A stretch of 64,000 nucleotides of DNA from Bordetella genomosp. 2 (GCF_002261345.1 NZ_NEVT01000008.1:62001-126000); one strand, 5' to 3'. Counted from the stretch's first letter, positions 54,409 through 64,000 are shown. Notes: generated by a model from the sequence alone, not told the origin. Numbers and translations: made by a program.

Positions 54409-55826
54409 CGCGCCAGCCCGCCGGCGCCAGCCAGGAATCGCCACAATTCGGGCGCCTGCGAATAGGCGACATTGAAGCGTATCCACGGAATGTCCGCCTC
54501 GCCCGGGTCGAAGTACGAACCCGGCGCCAGCCAGATGCCGTCCTTCAAGGCCTGCTCGGCCAGGCCGTTGGCGCCCTGCGCATCGGCGCCGGGCAGGCGT
54601 GCCCACAGGAACAGGCCGGCCTGCGGCCGCGCCCACACCTGCATGCCCAGCTCGTCCATGCGTTGCCCGGCCATGCCATGGGCCTGGGCCAGGCGCTCGC
54701 GGGTGCGCACGATGTGGGCGCGGTAGCGCCCTTCGCGGATGACCTGGTGCACGACCCGCTCCATGATTTCCGGCGAGGTCAGCCCCACCGCCATCTTGGT
54801 GCGCGCGATATCGCGCATCAGGTCGCGGTGCGCCACCACGTAGCCCACCCGCACCGACGGACTGATCACTTTCGAATAGCCGCCCAGGTACACCACGCGC
54901 TGCGCGCCGTCCAGGGCCGCCAGCAGCGGCGCGATGCCGGGCATGAGTTCGCGCGAGATGTCGTCTTCGATGACCCAGAAATCGTGCTGCTGGGCGGCCT
55001 GCAACACGCGGAACGCGTTGGCCATGCTCATCACGGCGCCGGACGGATTCTGCAGCACGGTGTTGACGAACAGCGCGCGCGGCCGGTGCTCGGCCGCCAC
55101 GCGCCCCAGCACATCGCGATCCAGGCCGTCCGGCGTGCGCGGCACCGTGACCGCGCGCATCCCGGCCAGGCGCAGCAGCGGCAACAGGTTGGCATAGCAG
55201 GGCTGCTCGACCGCGACCGTGTCGCCGGGGCGCAGCAGGGTGCGGATCACCAGGTCCAGGCCGTGGGTCACGCCCTGGGTCAGCACCACCTGGTCGGGCG
55301 CGACGTCCAGTCCATGGGCCGCCAGGCCGGCCGCCACGCTTTCGCGCAGGGGCGCATACCCGTAGGGATGCCCATAGCCGGCGATGCGCAACGCCGGCAC
55401 GCGGCCCAGGTGGCGCAGCGCCTGGTGCAGCCCTTCTTCGTTCAGCCATTCGCCGGGCAGCCAGCCGCAGCCCGACTTGATGGGGATGGAATGATCGGCG
55501 TAGATATCGGACAGCAGCCAACCCGCGTTCAGGCGCGGCGGCTGCCACGGCGCCATGGCCGGCCCGGCGGCCGGGCGGGCGCGGGCCGCCACGCGGTACC
55601 CGGCGCCCGGCCGGGCAACCAGCCACCCTTGCGCCACCAGGCGGCTGTAGGCGCCGGCCACGGTGAAGGTGCTGATCTCGTGACTGCGCGCGAATTCGCG
55701 CACGGACGGCACCGCCATGCCCGGCCGCAGCGCTTGCGCCTCGATGGCGCGCACGAAGGCGTCGACCACCTGGTCGACCAGCGAGGGCGCTTGCCTGCGC
55801 GAACGGATCGGCTGGAAATCAAGCAT
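54390..55826 (-). CDS. MocR-type (GntR/aminotransferase fusion) regulator
   Basis: A 478-residue fusion of a GntR winged helix (LRPGMAVPSVREFARSHEIS, TFTVAGAYSRLVAQGW) with a fold-type I aminotransferase-like domain that binds PLP (Lys in LGGYSKVISPSVRVGY). MocR proteins sense PLP adducts of amino acids. It is divergent from the aminotransferase and mmsA genes across 190 bp with overlapping promoters, so it probably controls them. The ATG at 55826 is preferred to a TTG at 55850. Confidence 0.93.
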   Translation of the reverse strand: MLDFQPIRSRRQAPSLVDQVVDAFVRAIEAQALRPGMAVPSVREFARSHEISTFTVAGAYSRLVAQGWLVARPGAGYRVAARARPAAGPAMAPWQPPRLNAGWLLSDIYADHSIPIKSGCGWLPGEWLNEEGLHQALRHLGRVPALRIAGYGHPYGYAPLRESVAAGLAAHGLDVAPDQVVLTQGVTHGLDLVIRTLLRPGDTVAVEQPCYANLLPLLRLAGMRAVTVPRTPDGLDRDVLGRVAAEHRPRALFVNTVLQNPSGAVMSMANAFRVLQAAQQHDFWVIEDDISRELMPGIAPLLAALDGAQRVVYLGGYSKVISPSVRVGYVVAHRDLMRDIARTKMAVGLTSPEIMERVVHQVIREGRYRAHIVRTRERLAQAHGMAGQRMDELGMQVWARPQAGLFLWARLPGADAQGANGLAEQALKDGIWLAPGSYFDPGEADIPWIRFNVAYSQAPELWRFLAGAGGLARQAARS

Positions 55827-55869
55827 GGCGCGGGTGGCGATGGATACCAATACGGTTGTCTCGCGCTCA

Positions 55870-55906
55870 ACTATACAGTTAGCGCCGTTTACGCCAATTG
55901 TATATT
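55870..55906. promoter_or_regulatory. Overlapping divergent promoters with inverted repeat
   Basis: On the minus strand TTGGCG (55897-55892), 16 bp, TATAGT (55875-55870) reads into the MocR gene. On the plus strand TTAGCG (55879-55884), 16 bp, TATATT (55901-55906) reads into the aminotransferase. TATACA (55872-55877) and TGTATA (55899-55904) form an inverted repeat over both -10 elements, a likely regulator site. Confidence 0.65.
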
Positions 55907-56016
55907 TTCATCCGCGGCGGGCGCGCTCAGAATGGGCTCCAATCCTGCATTCATGCGCCGCCCCCCCGCCGTACAGGCCGCGGCCCGCCCAGCAGGCTCT
56001 TCCTGGAGACCGCACC

Positions 56017-57342
56017 ATGAACGCCCCCACCGGCTTGCCCGACCTGTCCCATCTGTGGATGCCGTTCACCGCCAACCGGCAATTCAAATCCCAGCCGCGC
56101 ATGCTGGCTGGCGCCAAAGGCATGTATTACACCTCGACGGACGGCCGTCAGATCCTCGACGGCACGTCGGGCCTGTGGTGCGTCAATGCCGGCCACTGCC
56201 GCGAAGAAATCGCCCAGGCCATCGCGCGGCAGGCCGCCACGCTCGACTACGCCCCGGGGTTCCAGCTGGGCCATCCGCTCGCCTTCGAGGCGGCGTCCGC
56301 CGTGGCCGGCCTGATGCCGCAGGGCATGGACCGGGTGTTCTTCACCAACTCCGGCTCGGAATCGGTCGACACCGCGCTCAAGATCGCGCTGGCCTACCAC
56401 CGGGCCCGCGGCGAAGCGCAACGCACCCGCCTGATCGGCCGCGAACGCGGCTATCACGGCGTTGGCTTCGGCGGCATCTCGGTGGGCGGCATCTCGCCCA
56501 ACCGCAAGACCTTCTCCGGCGCCCTGCTGCCCGCGGTGGATCACCTGCCGCACACGCACAGCCTGGAGCACAATGCGTTCTCGAAAGGCCAGCCGGCCTG
56601 GGGCGCCCACCTGGCCGACGACCTCGAGCGCATCGTCGCCCTGCACGACCCGTCCACCATCGCGGCCGTCATCGTCGAACCCATGGCCGGCTCGACCGGC
56701 GTACTGGTCCCGCCGCAGGGCTACCTCGAACGGCTGCGCGAGATCACCGCGAAATACGGCATCCTGCTGATCTTCGACGAAGTCATCACCGGCTACGGCC
56801 GGCTCGGCACCGCCACGGCCAGCGACTACTTCGGCGTGACCCCCGACCTCATCACCATGGCCAAGGGCATCAGCAATGCGGCCGTGCCGGCGGGCGCCGT
56901 GGCGGTCAAGCGCGAGGTGCATGACGCCATCGTCAATGGCGCCCAGGGCGGCATCGAGTTCTTCCATGGCTATACGTATTCGGCCCACCCGCTGGCCGCC
57001 GCTGCGATCCTCGCCACGCTCGACCTGTACCGGCGCGACGACCTGTTCGCCCGCGCGCGCAAGCTGGCGCCGGCGTTCGAGGCCGCCGCGCACGGGCTCA
57101 AGGGCGCGCCCAACGTGATCGACGTCCGCAACATCGGCCTGGTAGCCGGCATCGAGCTGGCGCCGCGCGACGGCGCCCCCGGCGCCCGCGCCGCCGAAGC
57201 CTTCCAGAAATGCTTCGACAGCGGCCTGATGGTCCGCTACACCGGCGACACGCTGGCCGTCTCGCCCCCGCTCATCATCGAAGAGGCGCAAATCGCCGAA
57301 ATGTTTGACTCGATCGGAAAGATCCTGAAGGAAGTTGCCTGA
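56017..57342 (+). CDS. Omega-amino acid (beta-alanine)-pyruvate aminotransferase
   Basis: A 441-residue class III PLP aminotransferase. [12 protein letters not shown] opens it, [15 protein letters not shown] and [12 protein letters not shown] are family features, and the PLP lysine is in [11 protein letters not shown]. It converts beta-alanine (or similar omega-amines) and pyruvate to malonate semialdehyde and alanine. The ATG at 56017 follows TGGAGA. mmsA begins 4 bp after its stop and handles the semialdehyde product. Confidence 0.94.
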   Translation: MNAPTGLPDLSHLWMPFTANRQFKSQPRMLAGAKGMYYTSTDGRQILDGTSGLWCVNAGHCREEIAQAIARQAATLDYAPGFQLGHPLAFEAASAVAGLMPQGMDRVFFTNSGSESVDTALKIALAYHRARGEAQRTRLIGRERGYHGVGFGGISVGGISPNRKTFSGALLPAVDHLPHTHSLEHNAFSKGQPAWGAHLADDLERIVALHDPSTIAAVIVEPMAGSTGVLVPPQGYLERLREITAKYGILLIFDEVITGYGRLGTATASDYFGVTPDLITMAKGISNAAVPAGAVAVKREVHDAIVNGAQGGIEFFHGYTYSAHPLAAAAILATLDLYRRDDLFARARKLAPAFEAAAHGLKGAPNVIDVRNIGLVAGIELAPRDGAPGARAAEAFQKCFDSGLMVRYTGDTLAVSPPLIIEEAQIAEMFDSIGKILKEVA

Positions 57343-57346
57343 CTCC

Positions 57347-58834
57347 ATGAAAACTCTCACCCATTACATCGACGGCCGTCCGCAAGAGGGCCGCAGCGGC
57401 CGCTACGCCGAGGGCTTCAATCCGGCCACCGGCGAAGTCGCCACCTCGATCCCGCTGGCGTCGCCGGACGAGGTCGACGCCGCGGTCGCCGCCGCGCGCG
57501 CGGCCTTTCCCGCCTGGTCCGAAACGCCCGCGCTCAAGCGCGCGCGCATCCTGTTCAATTTCAAGGCCCTGCTCGACCGCCACCAGGACGAGCTGGCCGA
57601 GCTCATCACGCACGAGCACGGCAAGGTGTTCTCCGACGCCAAGGGCGAAGTCGCGCGCGGCATCGAGGTCGTGGAGTTCGCCTGCGGCGCGCCCCAGCTG
57701 CTGAAAGGGCAGTACACCGACCAGATCGGCGGCGGCATCGACAACTGGAGCATGCGGCAGCCATTGGGCGTCGTGGCCGGCATCACGCCGTTCAACTTCC
57801 CCATGATGGTGCCGTGCTGGATGTTCCCGGTCGCGCTGGCCTGCGGCAACACCTTCGTGCTCAAGCCCTCCGAACGGGACCCGTCGGTTTCGCTGCGCCT
57901 GGCCGAGCTGCTCAAGGAAGCCGGCTTGCCCGATGGCGTTTTCAACGTGGTGCACGGCGACAAACAGGCCGTGGACGCGCTGATCGCCCATCCCGACGTC
58001 GAGGCCCTGTCGTTCGTCGGCTCCACGCCCATCGCCGAATACATCTACGCCGAAGGCACGCGCCGCGGCAAGCGCGTGCAGGCCCTGGGCGGCGCCAAGA
58101 ACCACATGGTGGTCATGCCCGACGCCAACCTGGAGCAGGCCACCGACGCCCTGATCGGCGCGGCCTACGGATCGGCCGGCGAACGCTGCATGGCGATCTC
58201 CGTGGCGGTCGCGGTCGGCGACGTGGCCGACCAGCTGATCGAACGCCTGGAGCCGCGCGTGCGGGCGCTGGTCATCAAGAACGGCATGGAAGCGGACGCC
58301 GAGATGGGCCCGCTGGTCACAGCCCAGCACCGCGCCAAGGTGATCGGCTACATCGAGGACGGCATCGCGGCGGGTGCCCGGGTCGTGGTCGACGGCCGCG
58401 AACAGAAAGTGGCCGGCCAGGGTTTCTTCCTGGGCGGCACGCTGTTCGACCAGGTCACGCCGCAGATGAACATCTACCGCGAGGAGATCTTCGGACCGGT
58501 GCTGTGCGTGGTGCGCGTGCCCGACTTCGCCGCGGCGGTCGAGCTCATCAATGCCCACGAATTCGGCAACGGCGTGGCCTGCTTCACGTCCGACGGCGGC
58601 GTGGCGCGCGCCTTCGCGCGCCAGATCAAGGTCGGCATGGCGGGCATCAACGTGCCCATCCCCGTGCCCATGGCGTGGCATTCATTCGGCGGCTGGAAGC
58701 GCTCGCTGTTCGGCGACCACCATGCCTACGGCGAAGAAGGCGTGCGCTTCTACACGCGCTACAAGAGCGTCATGCAGCGCTGGCCCGACAGCATCGCCAA
58801 GGGCGCCGAGTTCACCATGCCGGTGGCCAAGTAA
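57347..58834 (+). CDS. mmsA: CoA-acylating (methyl)malonate-semialdehyde dehydrogenase
   Basis: A 495-residue aldehyde dehydrogenase. [18 protein letters not shown] and the catalytic cysteine of [12 protein letters not shown] are diagnostic of MmsA, which releases CO2 and forms acetyl-CoA or propionyl-CoA without a general glutamate base. It follows the aminotransferase by 4 bp, giving a two-step route from beta-alanine (or valine-derived 3-aminoisobutyrate) to acyl-CoA. Confidence 0.95.
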   Translation: MKTLTHYIDGRPQEGRSGRYAEGFNPATGEVATSIPLASPDEVDAAVAAARAAFPAWSETPALKRARILFNFKALLDRHQDELAELITHEHGKVFSDAKGEVARGIEVVEFACGAPQLLKGQYTDQIGGGIDNWSMRQPLGVVAGITPFNFPMMVPCWMFPVALACGNTFVLKPSERDPSVSLRLAELLKEAGLPDGVFNVVHGDKQAVDALIAHPDVEALSFVGSTPIAEYIYAEGTRRGKRVQALGGAKNHMVVMPDANLEQATDALIGAAYGSAGERCMAISVAVAVGDVADQLIERLEPRVRALVIKNGMEADAEMGPLVTAQHRAKVIGYIEDGIAAGARVVVDGREQKVAGQGFFLGGTLFDQVTPQMNIYREEIFGPVLCVVRVPDFAAAVELINAHEFGNGVACFTSDGGVARAFARQIKVGMAGINVPIPVPMAWHSFGGWKRSLFGDHHAYGEEGVRFYTRYKSVMQRWPDSIAKGAEFTMPVAK

Positions 58835-58852
58835 AACGGCGTTCGACGCCTT

Positions 58853-58946
58853 GGGTGCCGGGCCCCGCGTGGCGAGGCCCGGCACCCGCTCCGAAGTAAA
58901 CCGCGCGGGGCCCGTTGGCATGCCAGGCTCCGCGCAGCGCCTGGCA
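58853..58946. repeat. Two related intergenic hairpins
   Basis: GGGTGCCGGGCC (58853-58864) pairs perfectly with 58876-58887, and TGCCAGGC (58921-58928) with GCCTGGCA (58939-58946). Both arms use a TGCC(A/G)GGC core, so they look like diverged copies of one element. Neither has a T run; they are more like dispersed palindromic repeats than standard terminators, though they may stop the mmsA transcript. Confidence 0.6.
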
Positions 58947-59095
58947 CCTCGTCCGCCGGCCGCTTGGCCCCCCCTGCTTTTCGCGGCCGCCTCACCCACG
59001 GGCATCGCCGTATTGCCCAACGCGCATTTCTTCAGCAGAATCTTCCTATCCGGGTTTCTTCAAGTGAACGCACGGCCCTTGGGAGGATCACTCCG

Positions 59096-60607
59096 ATGCG
59101 CATCGGAATAGGCGGGTTCCAGCACGAAACCAACACTTTCGCGCCGTCGCGCGCCACCTGGGAAGAATTCGCCGACAAGGGCGGCGGCTGGCCCAGGCTG
59201 GTGTCGGGGCCGCCCATGTTCCAGGCGGTGGCCGGCGCCAATATCCCGGTGGCGGGCTTCATCGAAGCCATGCCCGGGCACACCCTCCTGCCCGCCACCT
59301 GGGCCGCCGCCAGCCCGTCGGGGCACGTCACGCGCGATGCCTACGAGCGCATCGCCGGCATGATCCTCGACGGCCTGCGCCAGGCGCTGCCGCTCGATGC
59401 CGTCTACCTGGACCTGCATGGCGCCATGGTGGCCGAGCACCTCGACGACGGCGAAGGCGAGCTGCTGCGCCGGGTGCGCGCCCTGGTCGGCCCCGCCGTG
59501 CCCATCGTGGCCAGCCTCGACCTGCACGCCAACGTCACCCGCGCGATGGTGGCGCACGCCGACAGCCTGGTCTGTTATCGCACTTACCCCCACATCGACA
59601 TGGCCGACACCGGCCGGCGCGCGGCGCAGCTGCTGGACCGACGCCTGCACGGCATGCCGCGCCCCTACGTGGCGCTGCGCAGCATTCCCTACCTGATCTC
59701 GCTGTGCTGGCAATCCACCGATATCGAACCGTCGCGCAGCCTGTACAAGCTGCTCGAGGACCTCGAATCGCGCGACCCGACCATCAGCCTGTCGTTCGCC
59801 ACCGGGTTCCCGGCGGCCGACTTCCCGGAATGCGCGCCCACGGTATGGGCCTACGGCGACACCCAGGACGACGCCGACGCCGCGGCCGACGCAATGGCGC
59901 GCGCGGTGCTCAATGCCGAAGCGGACTTCGGCGGCAAGATCCACACCCCGGACGAGGCCGTGCAGGCCGCCATGGCCATGGCGCGCGACGCCGCCAAGCC
60001 GGTCATCATCGCCGACGTGCAGGACAACCCCGGCGCCGGCGGCAGCTCCGACACCACCGGCATCCTGCGCGCGCTGCTGCGCCACCGGGCCGCCAACGCG
60101 GCCATCGGCCTGATCGTCGACCCGCGTGCCGCGCTGGCCGCGCACCAGGCTGGTGCGGGCAACACCGTGAAAATCGCGCTGGGCGGACATTCGGGTATTC
60201 CCGATGACGCCCCCCTCGAAGCCGAATACCTGGTCGAGACGCTCTCGGACGGGCGCTTCGATACCCACGGGGCGTTCTACCGCGGCTTCCACATGGACCT
60301 CGGCCCCAGCGCCTGCCTGCGCCTGGATGGCGTGCGCATCGTGGTGGCGTCCAACAAGGTCCAGATGGCCGACCAGGAAATGTTCCGTTTCGCCGGCATC
60401 GAGCCCACCCGCCAGGCCATCCTGGTGGTCAAGAGCTCGGCGCACTTCCGCGCCGACTTCACCGACATCGCGCACTCCATCCTGGTCTGCGCGGCGCCGG
60501 GCTCAATGCTCATGGACGCCAGCCGCCAGCCATGGACACGGCTGCGCCACGGCATCAGAATGGCACCTTGCGGACCGGCCTTTTCGGCCAGCGCCGCAAG
60601 CGCCTGA
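59096..60607 (+). CDS. M81-family (MlrC-like) metallopeptidase
   Basis: A 503-residue protein of the DUF1485/MlrC family. The zinc-binding features are GGFQHETNTF, DLHGAMV and SLDLHANVT. The C-terminal MlrC domain has QDNPGAGGSSDTTGILRALL and the LGGHSGIPDD region. The prototype MlrC cleaves a linear peptide in microcystin breakdown; the substrate here is unknown. The ATG at 59096 follows GGGAGG. A peptide-type ABC transporter begins 76 bp downstream, suggesting uptake and cleavage of a peptide-like compound. Confidence 0.92.
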   Translation: MRIGIGGFQHETNTFAPSRATWEEFADKGGGWPRLVSGPPMFQAVAGANIPVAGFIEAMPGHTLLPATWAAASPSGHVTRDAYERIAGMILDGLRQALPLDAVYLDLHGAMVAEHLDDGEGELLRRVRALVGPAVPIVASLDLHANVTRAMVAHADSLVCYRTYPHIDMADTGRRAAQLLDRRLHGMPRPYVALRSIPYLISLCWQSTDIEPSRSLYKLLEDLESRDPTISLSFATGFPAADFPECAPTVWAYGDTQDDADAAADAMARAVLNAEADFGGKIHTPDEAVQAAMAMARDAAKPVIIADVQDNPGAGGSSDTTGILRALLRHRAANAAIGLIVDPRAALAAHQAGAGNTVKIALGGHSGIPDDAPLEAEYLVETLSDGRFDTHGAFYRGFHMDLGPSACLRLDGVRIVVASNKVQMADQEMFRFAGIEPTRQAILVVKSSAHFRADFTDIAHSILVCAAPGSMLMDASRQPWTRLRHGIRMAPCGPAFSASAASA

Positions 60608-60683
60608 CCGGCGCGCCACGCCAGACGGCACGCGGCCATCGTGACGGCTCCCGCCGCCCACAATCGACTCTAAGGGGATCTCC

Positions 60684-62249
60684 ATGCTGAAGTTCGTCCG
60701 TACGGCCGTCCTGGCCGGCGCAACACTCCTTGCGGGGAGCGGCGCGCACGCAGAATCCGTCATCCGGGCCGTCATGCATTCGCCGCTGCGGCTCACCGAC
60801 CCGCATGCCACCACGGCATACATCACCACGTGGCATGGCTACATGATCTACGACACGCTGCTGGCCACCGACGCCGACAACAAGGTGCAGCCGCAGATGC
60901 TCGAAAAATGGGAAGTCTCGCCCGACGGCAAGACCTACACCATGACCCTGCGCCCCGGCCTCAAGTGGCATGACGGCCAGCCGGTCAAGGCCGAGGACTG
61001 CGTCGCCTCCATCAAGCGCTGGGCGGCGGGCGACGGCATGGGCCGCACACTGCTGAAATTCACCTCCAGCATCGACGTGGTCGACGACCAGACCTTCCGC
61101 ATCGTCATGACCGAGCCCACCGACCTGGCGCTGCGCGCCCTGTCCAAGCCGACCGGCACGGCCGCCTTCATGATGCCCAAGCGCATCGCCGAGATCCCCA
61201 TCGGCACGCCCATCACCGACATGACCGGCTCGGGGCCCTTCAAAGTCACCGAATTCAAGCCCGGCGTCACCACGGTGTACGTCAAGAACACCGACTACGT
61301 GCCGCGCAAGGAGCCCGCCAGCGGCCTGGCCGGCGGCAAGGTGGTCAACGTCGACAAGGTCGTCTGGAACGTCATGCCCGACGCCCTCACCACCGCCAAC
61401 GCGCTGATGGGCGGCGAGATCGACTACGTCGAGCAGTTCCCGTACGACCTGCTGCCCATGCTGGACGGCAACGCCGACTTCAAGGTCGAATCGCTCAGCC
61501 CGGTCGGCTACTTCACGATGTACCGCTTCAACTTCAAGTACCCGCCCTTCGACAACAAGAAGATCCGCCAGGCCGCCATGTACGCCATCGGCCAGGAAGA
61601 CGTCATGAAGGCGCTGGTGGGCAATCCCAAGTACTACCAGACCTGCGCCTCGCTGTGGGGCTGCGGCACGCCCTTCGAGAGCGACATCGGCAAGGATATC
61701 GTGGTGCCGTCCAACATCGAGAAGGCCCGCGAGCTGCTGAAGGAAGCCGGCTACGACAACACGCCCATCCTGGTCATGCACGCCACCGATGTCGGCACGC
61801 TCAGCCCGCAGCCGGTCGTCATGGCGCAGGCCCTGCGCAAGGCCGGCTTCAACGTCAACCTGGCCGCCATGGACTGGCAGAGCGTGGTGGCGCGCCGCGC
61901 CTCCAAGGCCGCTCCCGACGCCGGCGGCTGGAACATCCACAACACCAACTGGTACGCCACCGACATCATGGACCCGGTCCGCTCCGCGCCCGCCTCGGCC
62001 AACGGCGACAAGGCCTGGTTCGGCTGGCCCGACTTCCCGCAGATCGAAGCGCTGCGCACCAAGCTGGCCCTGACCTCCGACCCGGCCGAGCAGAAGAAAA
62101 TCGCCGACGAAGTGCAGCGCATCGGCATCGACGAGGGCCTGTACGTGCCGCTCGGCCAGATGTCGGTGCCGACGGCCTACTCGATCAAGCTCAGCGGCCT
62201 GGTGCACGCCCCCATCATGGCGTTCTGGAACGTCAAGAAAGCGCCCTGA
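60684..62249 (+). CDS. Peptide/nickel-type ABC transporter substrate-binding protein
   Basis: A 521-residue SBP family 5 (DppA/OppA-type) periplasmic protein. The signal peptide ends GSGAHA before ESVIRAVM. Family features are the MLEKWEVSPDGKTYTMTLRP and LKWHDGQPVKAEDC segments and KPGVTTVYVKNTDY. It is followed by two permease genes with 18- and 2-bp gaps. The substrate is probably a peptide or related amide handled by the M81 enzyme upstream. Confidence 0.94.
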   Translation: MLKFVRTAVLAGATLLAGSGAHAESVIRAVMHSPLRLTDPHATTAYITTWHGYMIYDTLLATDADNKVQPQMLEKWEVSPDGKTYTMTLRPGLKWHDGQPVKAEDCVASIKRWAAGDGMGRTLLKFTSSIDVVDDQTFRIVMTEPTDLALRALSKPTGTAAFMMPKRIAEIPIGTPITDMTGSGPFKVTEFKPGVTTVYVKNTDYVPRKEPASGLAGGKVVNVDKVVWNVMPDALTTANALMGGEIDYVEQFPYDLLPMLDGNADFKVESLSPVGYFTMYRFNFKYPPFDNKKIRQAAMYAIGQEDVMKALVGNPKYYQTCASLWGCGTPFESDIGKDIVVPSNIEKARELLKEAGYDNTPILVMHATDVGTLSPQPVVMAQALRKAGFNVNLAAMDWQSVVARRASKAAPDAGGWNIHNTNWYATDIMDPVRSAPASANGDKAWFGWPDFPQIEALRTKLALTSDPAEQKKIADEVQRIGIDEGLYVPLGQMSVPTAYSIKLSGLVHAPIMAFWNVKKAP

Positions 62250-62267
62250 TCCTGGCGAGAGGTCCCG

Positions 62268-63209
62268 ATGCTGGCATTCATCCTGCGGCGGCTGCTGGCC
62301 ACCATCCCCGTGCTGGTGCTGGTGGCCGTGGTCGTCTTCGCGATCCTCCGGCTCAGCCCTGGCGACCCCGCCGTCATCATGGCCGGCGACGGCGCCACGC
62401 CGGAGCGCATCGCCCAGATCCGCCAGGTCATGGGCCTGGACCAGCCGCTGGTGAAGCAGTTCTTCCTGTGGGCCGGCCGGCTGCTGCAAGGCGACATCGG
62501 CACCTCGCTCATGTCCGGGGTGCCGGTCCGCCAGCTGATCGGCCAGCGTCTCGAACCCTCGCTCAGCCTGGCGGCGCTGACGCTGCTGCTCACGCTGGTC
62601 GTCGCCATTCCGCTCGGCATCCTGGCCGCGTGGCGCCAGGGCCGCCTGCTCGACCGCCTGGTGATGGGCTTCTCGGTGCTGGGCTTCTCGGTGCCGGTCT
62701 TCGTCACCGCCTACGTGCTCATCTGGGCCTTCGCCATCGAGCTGGACTGGTTCAAGGTGCAGGGCTACGCGCCGCTGTCGGGCGGCTTCTGGCCGTTCCT
62801 GCACCGCCTGATCCTGCCGGCCCTGGCGCTGTCTACCATCTATGTGGCGCTGATCGCCCGCATCACGCGCACCAGCGTCATCGAGGTCATGGGCGAGGAC
62901 TTCATCCGCACCGCGCGCGCCAAGGGGCTCGGCGAAACCGGCGTCCTGCTGGGGCACGCGCTGCGCAACGCCGCCGTGCCGATCGCCACCGTGGTGGGCG
63001 TGGGCATCGCGCTGCTGATCAGCGGCGTGGTGGTCACCGAATCGGTGTTCAATATCCCCGGGCTGGGACGGCTGGTGGTCGAAGCCGTGCTGGCGCGCGA
63101 CTACCCCGTCATACAGGGCCTGACGCTGTTCTTCGCCTTCGTATACGTCTTCATCAATCTGGTCGTCGATTGCGCCTATACGCTGTTCGACCCGCGCATC
63201 AGGTATTGA
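62268..63209 (+). CDS. ABC transporter permease (DppB type)
   Basis: A 313-residue inner-membrane permease of the binding-protein-dependent class. The N-terminal MLAFILRRLLATIPVLVLVA is typical of DppB/OppB, LRLSPGDPA follows, and the EAA loop that contacts the ATPase includes RTARAKGLGETGVLLGHALR. It ends 2 bp before the next permease. Confidence 0.95.
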   Translation: MLAFILRRLLATIPVLVLVAVVVFAILRLSPGDPAVIMAGDGATPERIAQIRQVMGLDQPLVKQFFLWAGRLLQGDIGTSLMSGVPVRQLIGQRLEPSLSLAALTLLLTLVVAIPLGILAAWRQGRLLDRLVMGFSVLGFSVPVFVTAYVLIWAFAIELDWFKVQGYAPLSGGFWPFLHRLILPALALSTIYVALIARITRTSVIEVMGEDFIRTARAKGLGETGVLLGHALRNAAVPIATVVGVGIALLISGVVVTESVFNIPGLGRLVVEAVLARDYPVIQGLTLFFAFVYVFINLVVDCAYTLFDPRIRY

Positions 63210-63211
63210 CC

Positions 63212-64000
63212 ATGGCCACGCAATCCGACGCCCTGCCCCGCGCCGCCGGCCTGCCCGGCGCCGATCCGCGCGCCTCCGCCTGGCGGCGGGTGCGCCATAC
63301 CCTGAAGACCTGGCCGGTGCTGCTGGCGCTGGTGGTGCTGTCGCTGGTCGTCCTGGCGGCGCTGCTGGCGCCGTGGCTGGGCACCGTCAGCCCCACCGCC
63401 ATCGACCCCGGCAACCGGCTCAAGCCGCCATTCGGCGGCTACCTGCTCGGCACCGACGCGTTCGGCCGCGACATCTGGTCGCGCGTCGTCTACGGGGCCC
63501 GCGTCTCGCTGATCGCCGGCCTGGGCGCCGCCGTGATCAGCGTCGCCGCCGGCCTGGCGATCGGCCTGGTGGCAGGGTGGTTCCGGTCGCTCGACGGCTT
63601 CATCATGCGCGTCATGGACGCGGTCATGGCCATTCCCGGCATTCTGCTGGCCATTGCCCTGGTGTCGGTCACGGGCGCCAGCCTGACCACCGTCCTGGTG
63701 GCCATCACCATTCCCGAGATCCCGCGCGTGGTGCGCCTGGTGCGCGGCCAGATACTCAGCGTGCGCGGCGAGCCCTATGTCGAGGCGGCCCTGGCGCTGG
63801 GCACGCCGCTGCATTTGCTGCTGTGGCGCCATCTGGTCCCCAGCACGGTGGCGCCGCTGACGGTGCAGGGCACGTACGTGTTCGCCTCCGCCATGCTCAC
63901 CGAAGCCATCCTCAGCTTCCTGGGCGCCGGCATCCCGCCCGAAATCGCCTCGTGGGGCAACATCATGTCCGAGGGCCGCATGTATTTCCGCATGCTGCCG
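63212..64000 (+). CDS. ABC transporter permease (DppC type), partial
   Basis: The first 263 codons of a DppC/OppC-type permease; the reading frame is open at the right edge of the window. The family motif GTDAFGRDIWSRVVYGARVSL is present near residue 75, and the EAA loop lies around VEAALALGTPLHLLLWRHL. It pairs with the preceding permease. The ATPase genes of the transporter are expected beyond the window. Confidence 0.95.
   Translation, partial: MATQSDALPRAAGLPGADPRASAWRRVRHTLKTWPVLLALVVLSLVVLAALLAPWLGTVSPTAIDPGNRLKPPFGGYLLGTDAFGRDIWSRVVYGARVSLIAGLGAAVISVAAGLAIGLVAGWFRSLDGFIMRVMDAVMAIPGILLAIALVSVTGASLTTVLVAITIPEIPRVVRLVRGQILSVRGEPYVEAALALGTPLHLLLWRHLVPSTVAPLTVQGTYVFASAMLTEAILSFLGAGIPPEIASWGNIMSEGRMYFRMLP

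Noticed and set aside
1-64000. CRISPR arrays, rRNA genes, insertion-sequence transposases
   Set aside because: No regularly spaced repeat series, no rRNA-like stretch and no transposase motif were seen on either strand.

Overview
The window reads as a high-GC beta-proteobacterial chromosome, most likely Bordetella (Alcaligenaceae). The reasons are the gene order lolB-ispE-tRNA-Gln-prs-rplY-pth-ychF, a Bug-family periplasmic receptor, tyrosine-catabolism genes hmgA-fahA, and a WbpO/WbpP polysaccharide cluster. The genus is an inference; the species cannot be fixed from this stretch.

Bases 1-7500 are clearly more AT-rich than the rest and form one end of an integrated island that continues off the left edge. 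It holds a 1,422-residue fusion of a RecB-like, Fe-S-type nuclease with a Upf1-like SF1 helicase. Convergent to it is a strand containing a DNA methyltransferase, an unrecognised 249-residue protein and a P4-type tyrosine integrase. The junction lies between the integrase and the ychF terminator. This nuclease/helicase plus methyltransferase set is the best candidate here for an undescribed defence or modification system.

Bases 7600-16400 are housekeeping: ychF, a CPBP membrane protease, pth, rplY, prs, tRNA-Gln, ispE, lolB and a TPR lipoprotein-region gene, all on the minus strand, then mutM on plus. Bases 16400-36400 carry catabolic cassettes. These are an MBL-fold protein with an FAD monooxygenase and a small partner; a HAD, Bug, DSD1-like and RidA set beside a LysR regulator; hmgA-fahA with a divergent LysR regulator; an LtaS/MdoB-like membrane phosphotransferase; a GntR regulator divergent from uronate dehydrogenase, lactonase and a complete TRAP transporter (hexuronate oxidation); and a D-2-hydroxyacid dehydrogenase.

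Bases 36500-51100 are a surface-polysaccharide locus. A phosphohexomutase and pgi on plus face a nine-gene minus-strand operon: an initiating polyprenyl-phosphate sugar-phosphate transferase, WbpO, WbpP, a MurJ/Wzx-like flippase, four GT4 glycosyltransferases and an AsnB-type amidotransferase. Together these should make UDP-GalNAc and UDP-GalNAcA and build a glycan with amidated uronic acid. No polymerase gene is seen. Upstream lies a 722-bp gap with a strong promoter and terminator pair around about 160 nt that lacks a convincing ORF, a probable small RNA.

Bases 51600-64000 carry coq7, an OsmC-like gene, thyA-folA, a MocR regulator divergent from a beta-alanine/omega-amino-acid aminotransferase and mmsA (sharing a compact symmetric promoter region), and an M81 (MlrC-like) peptidase followed by a peptide-type ABC transporter that runs off the right edge.
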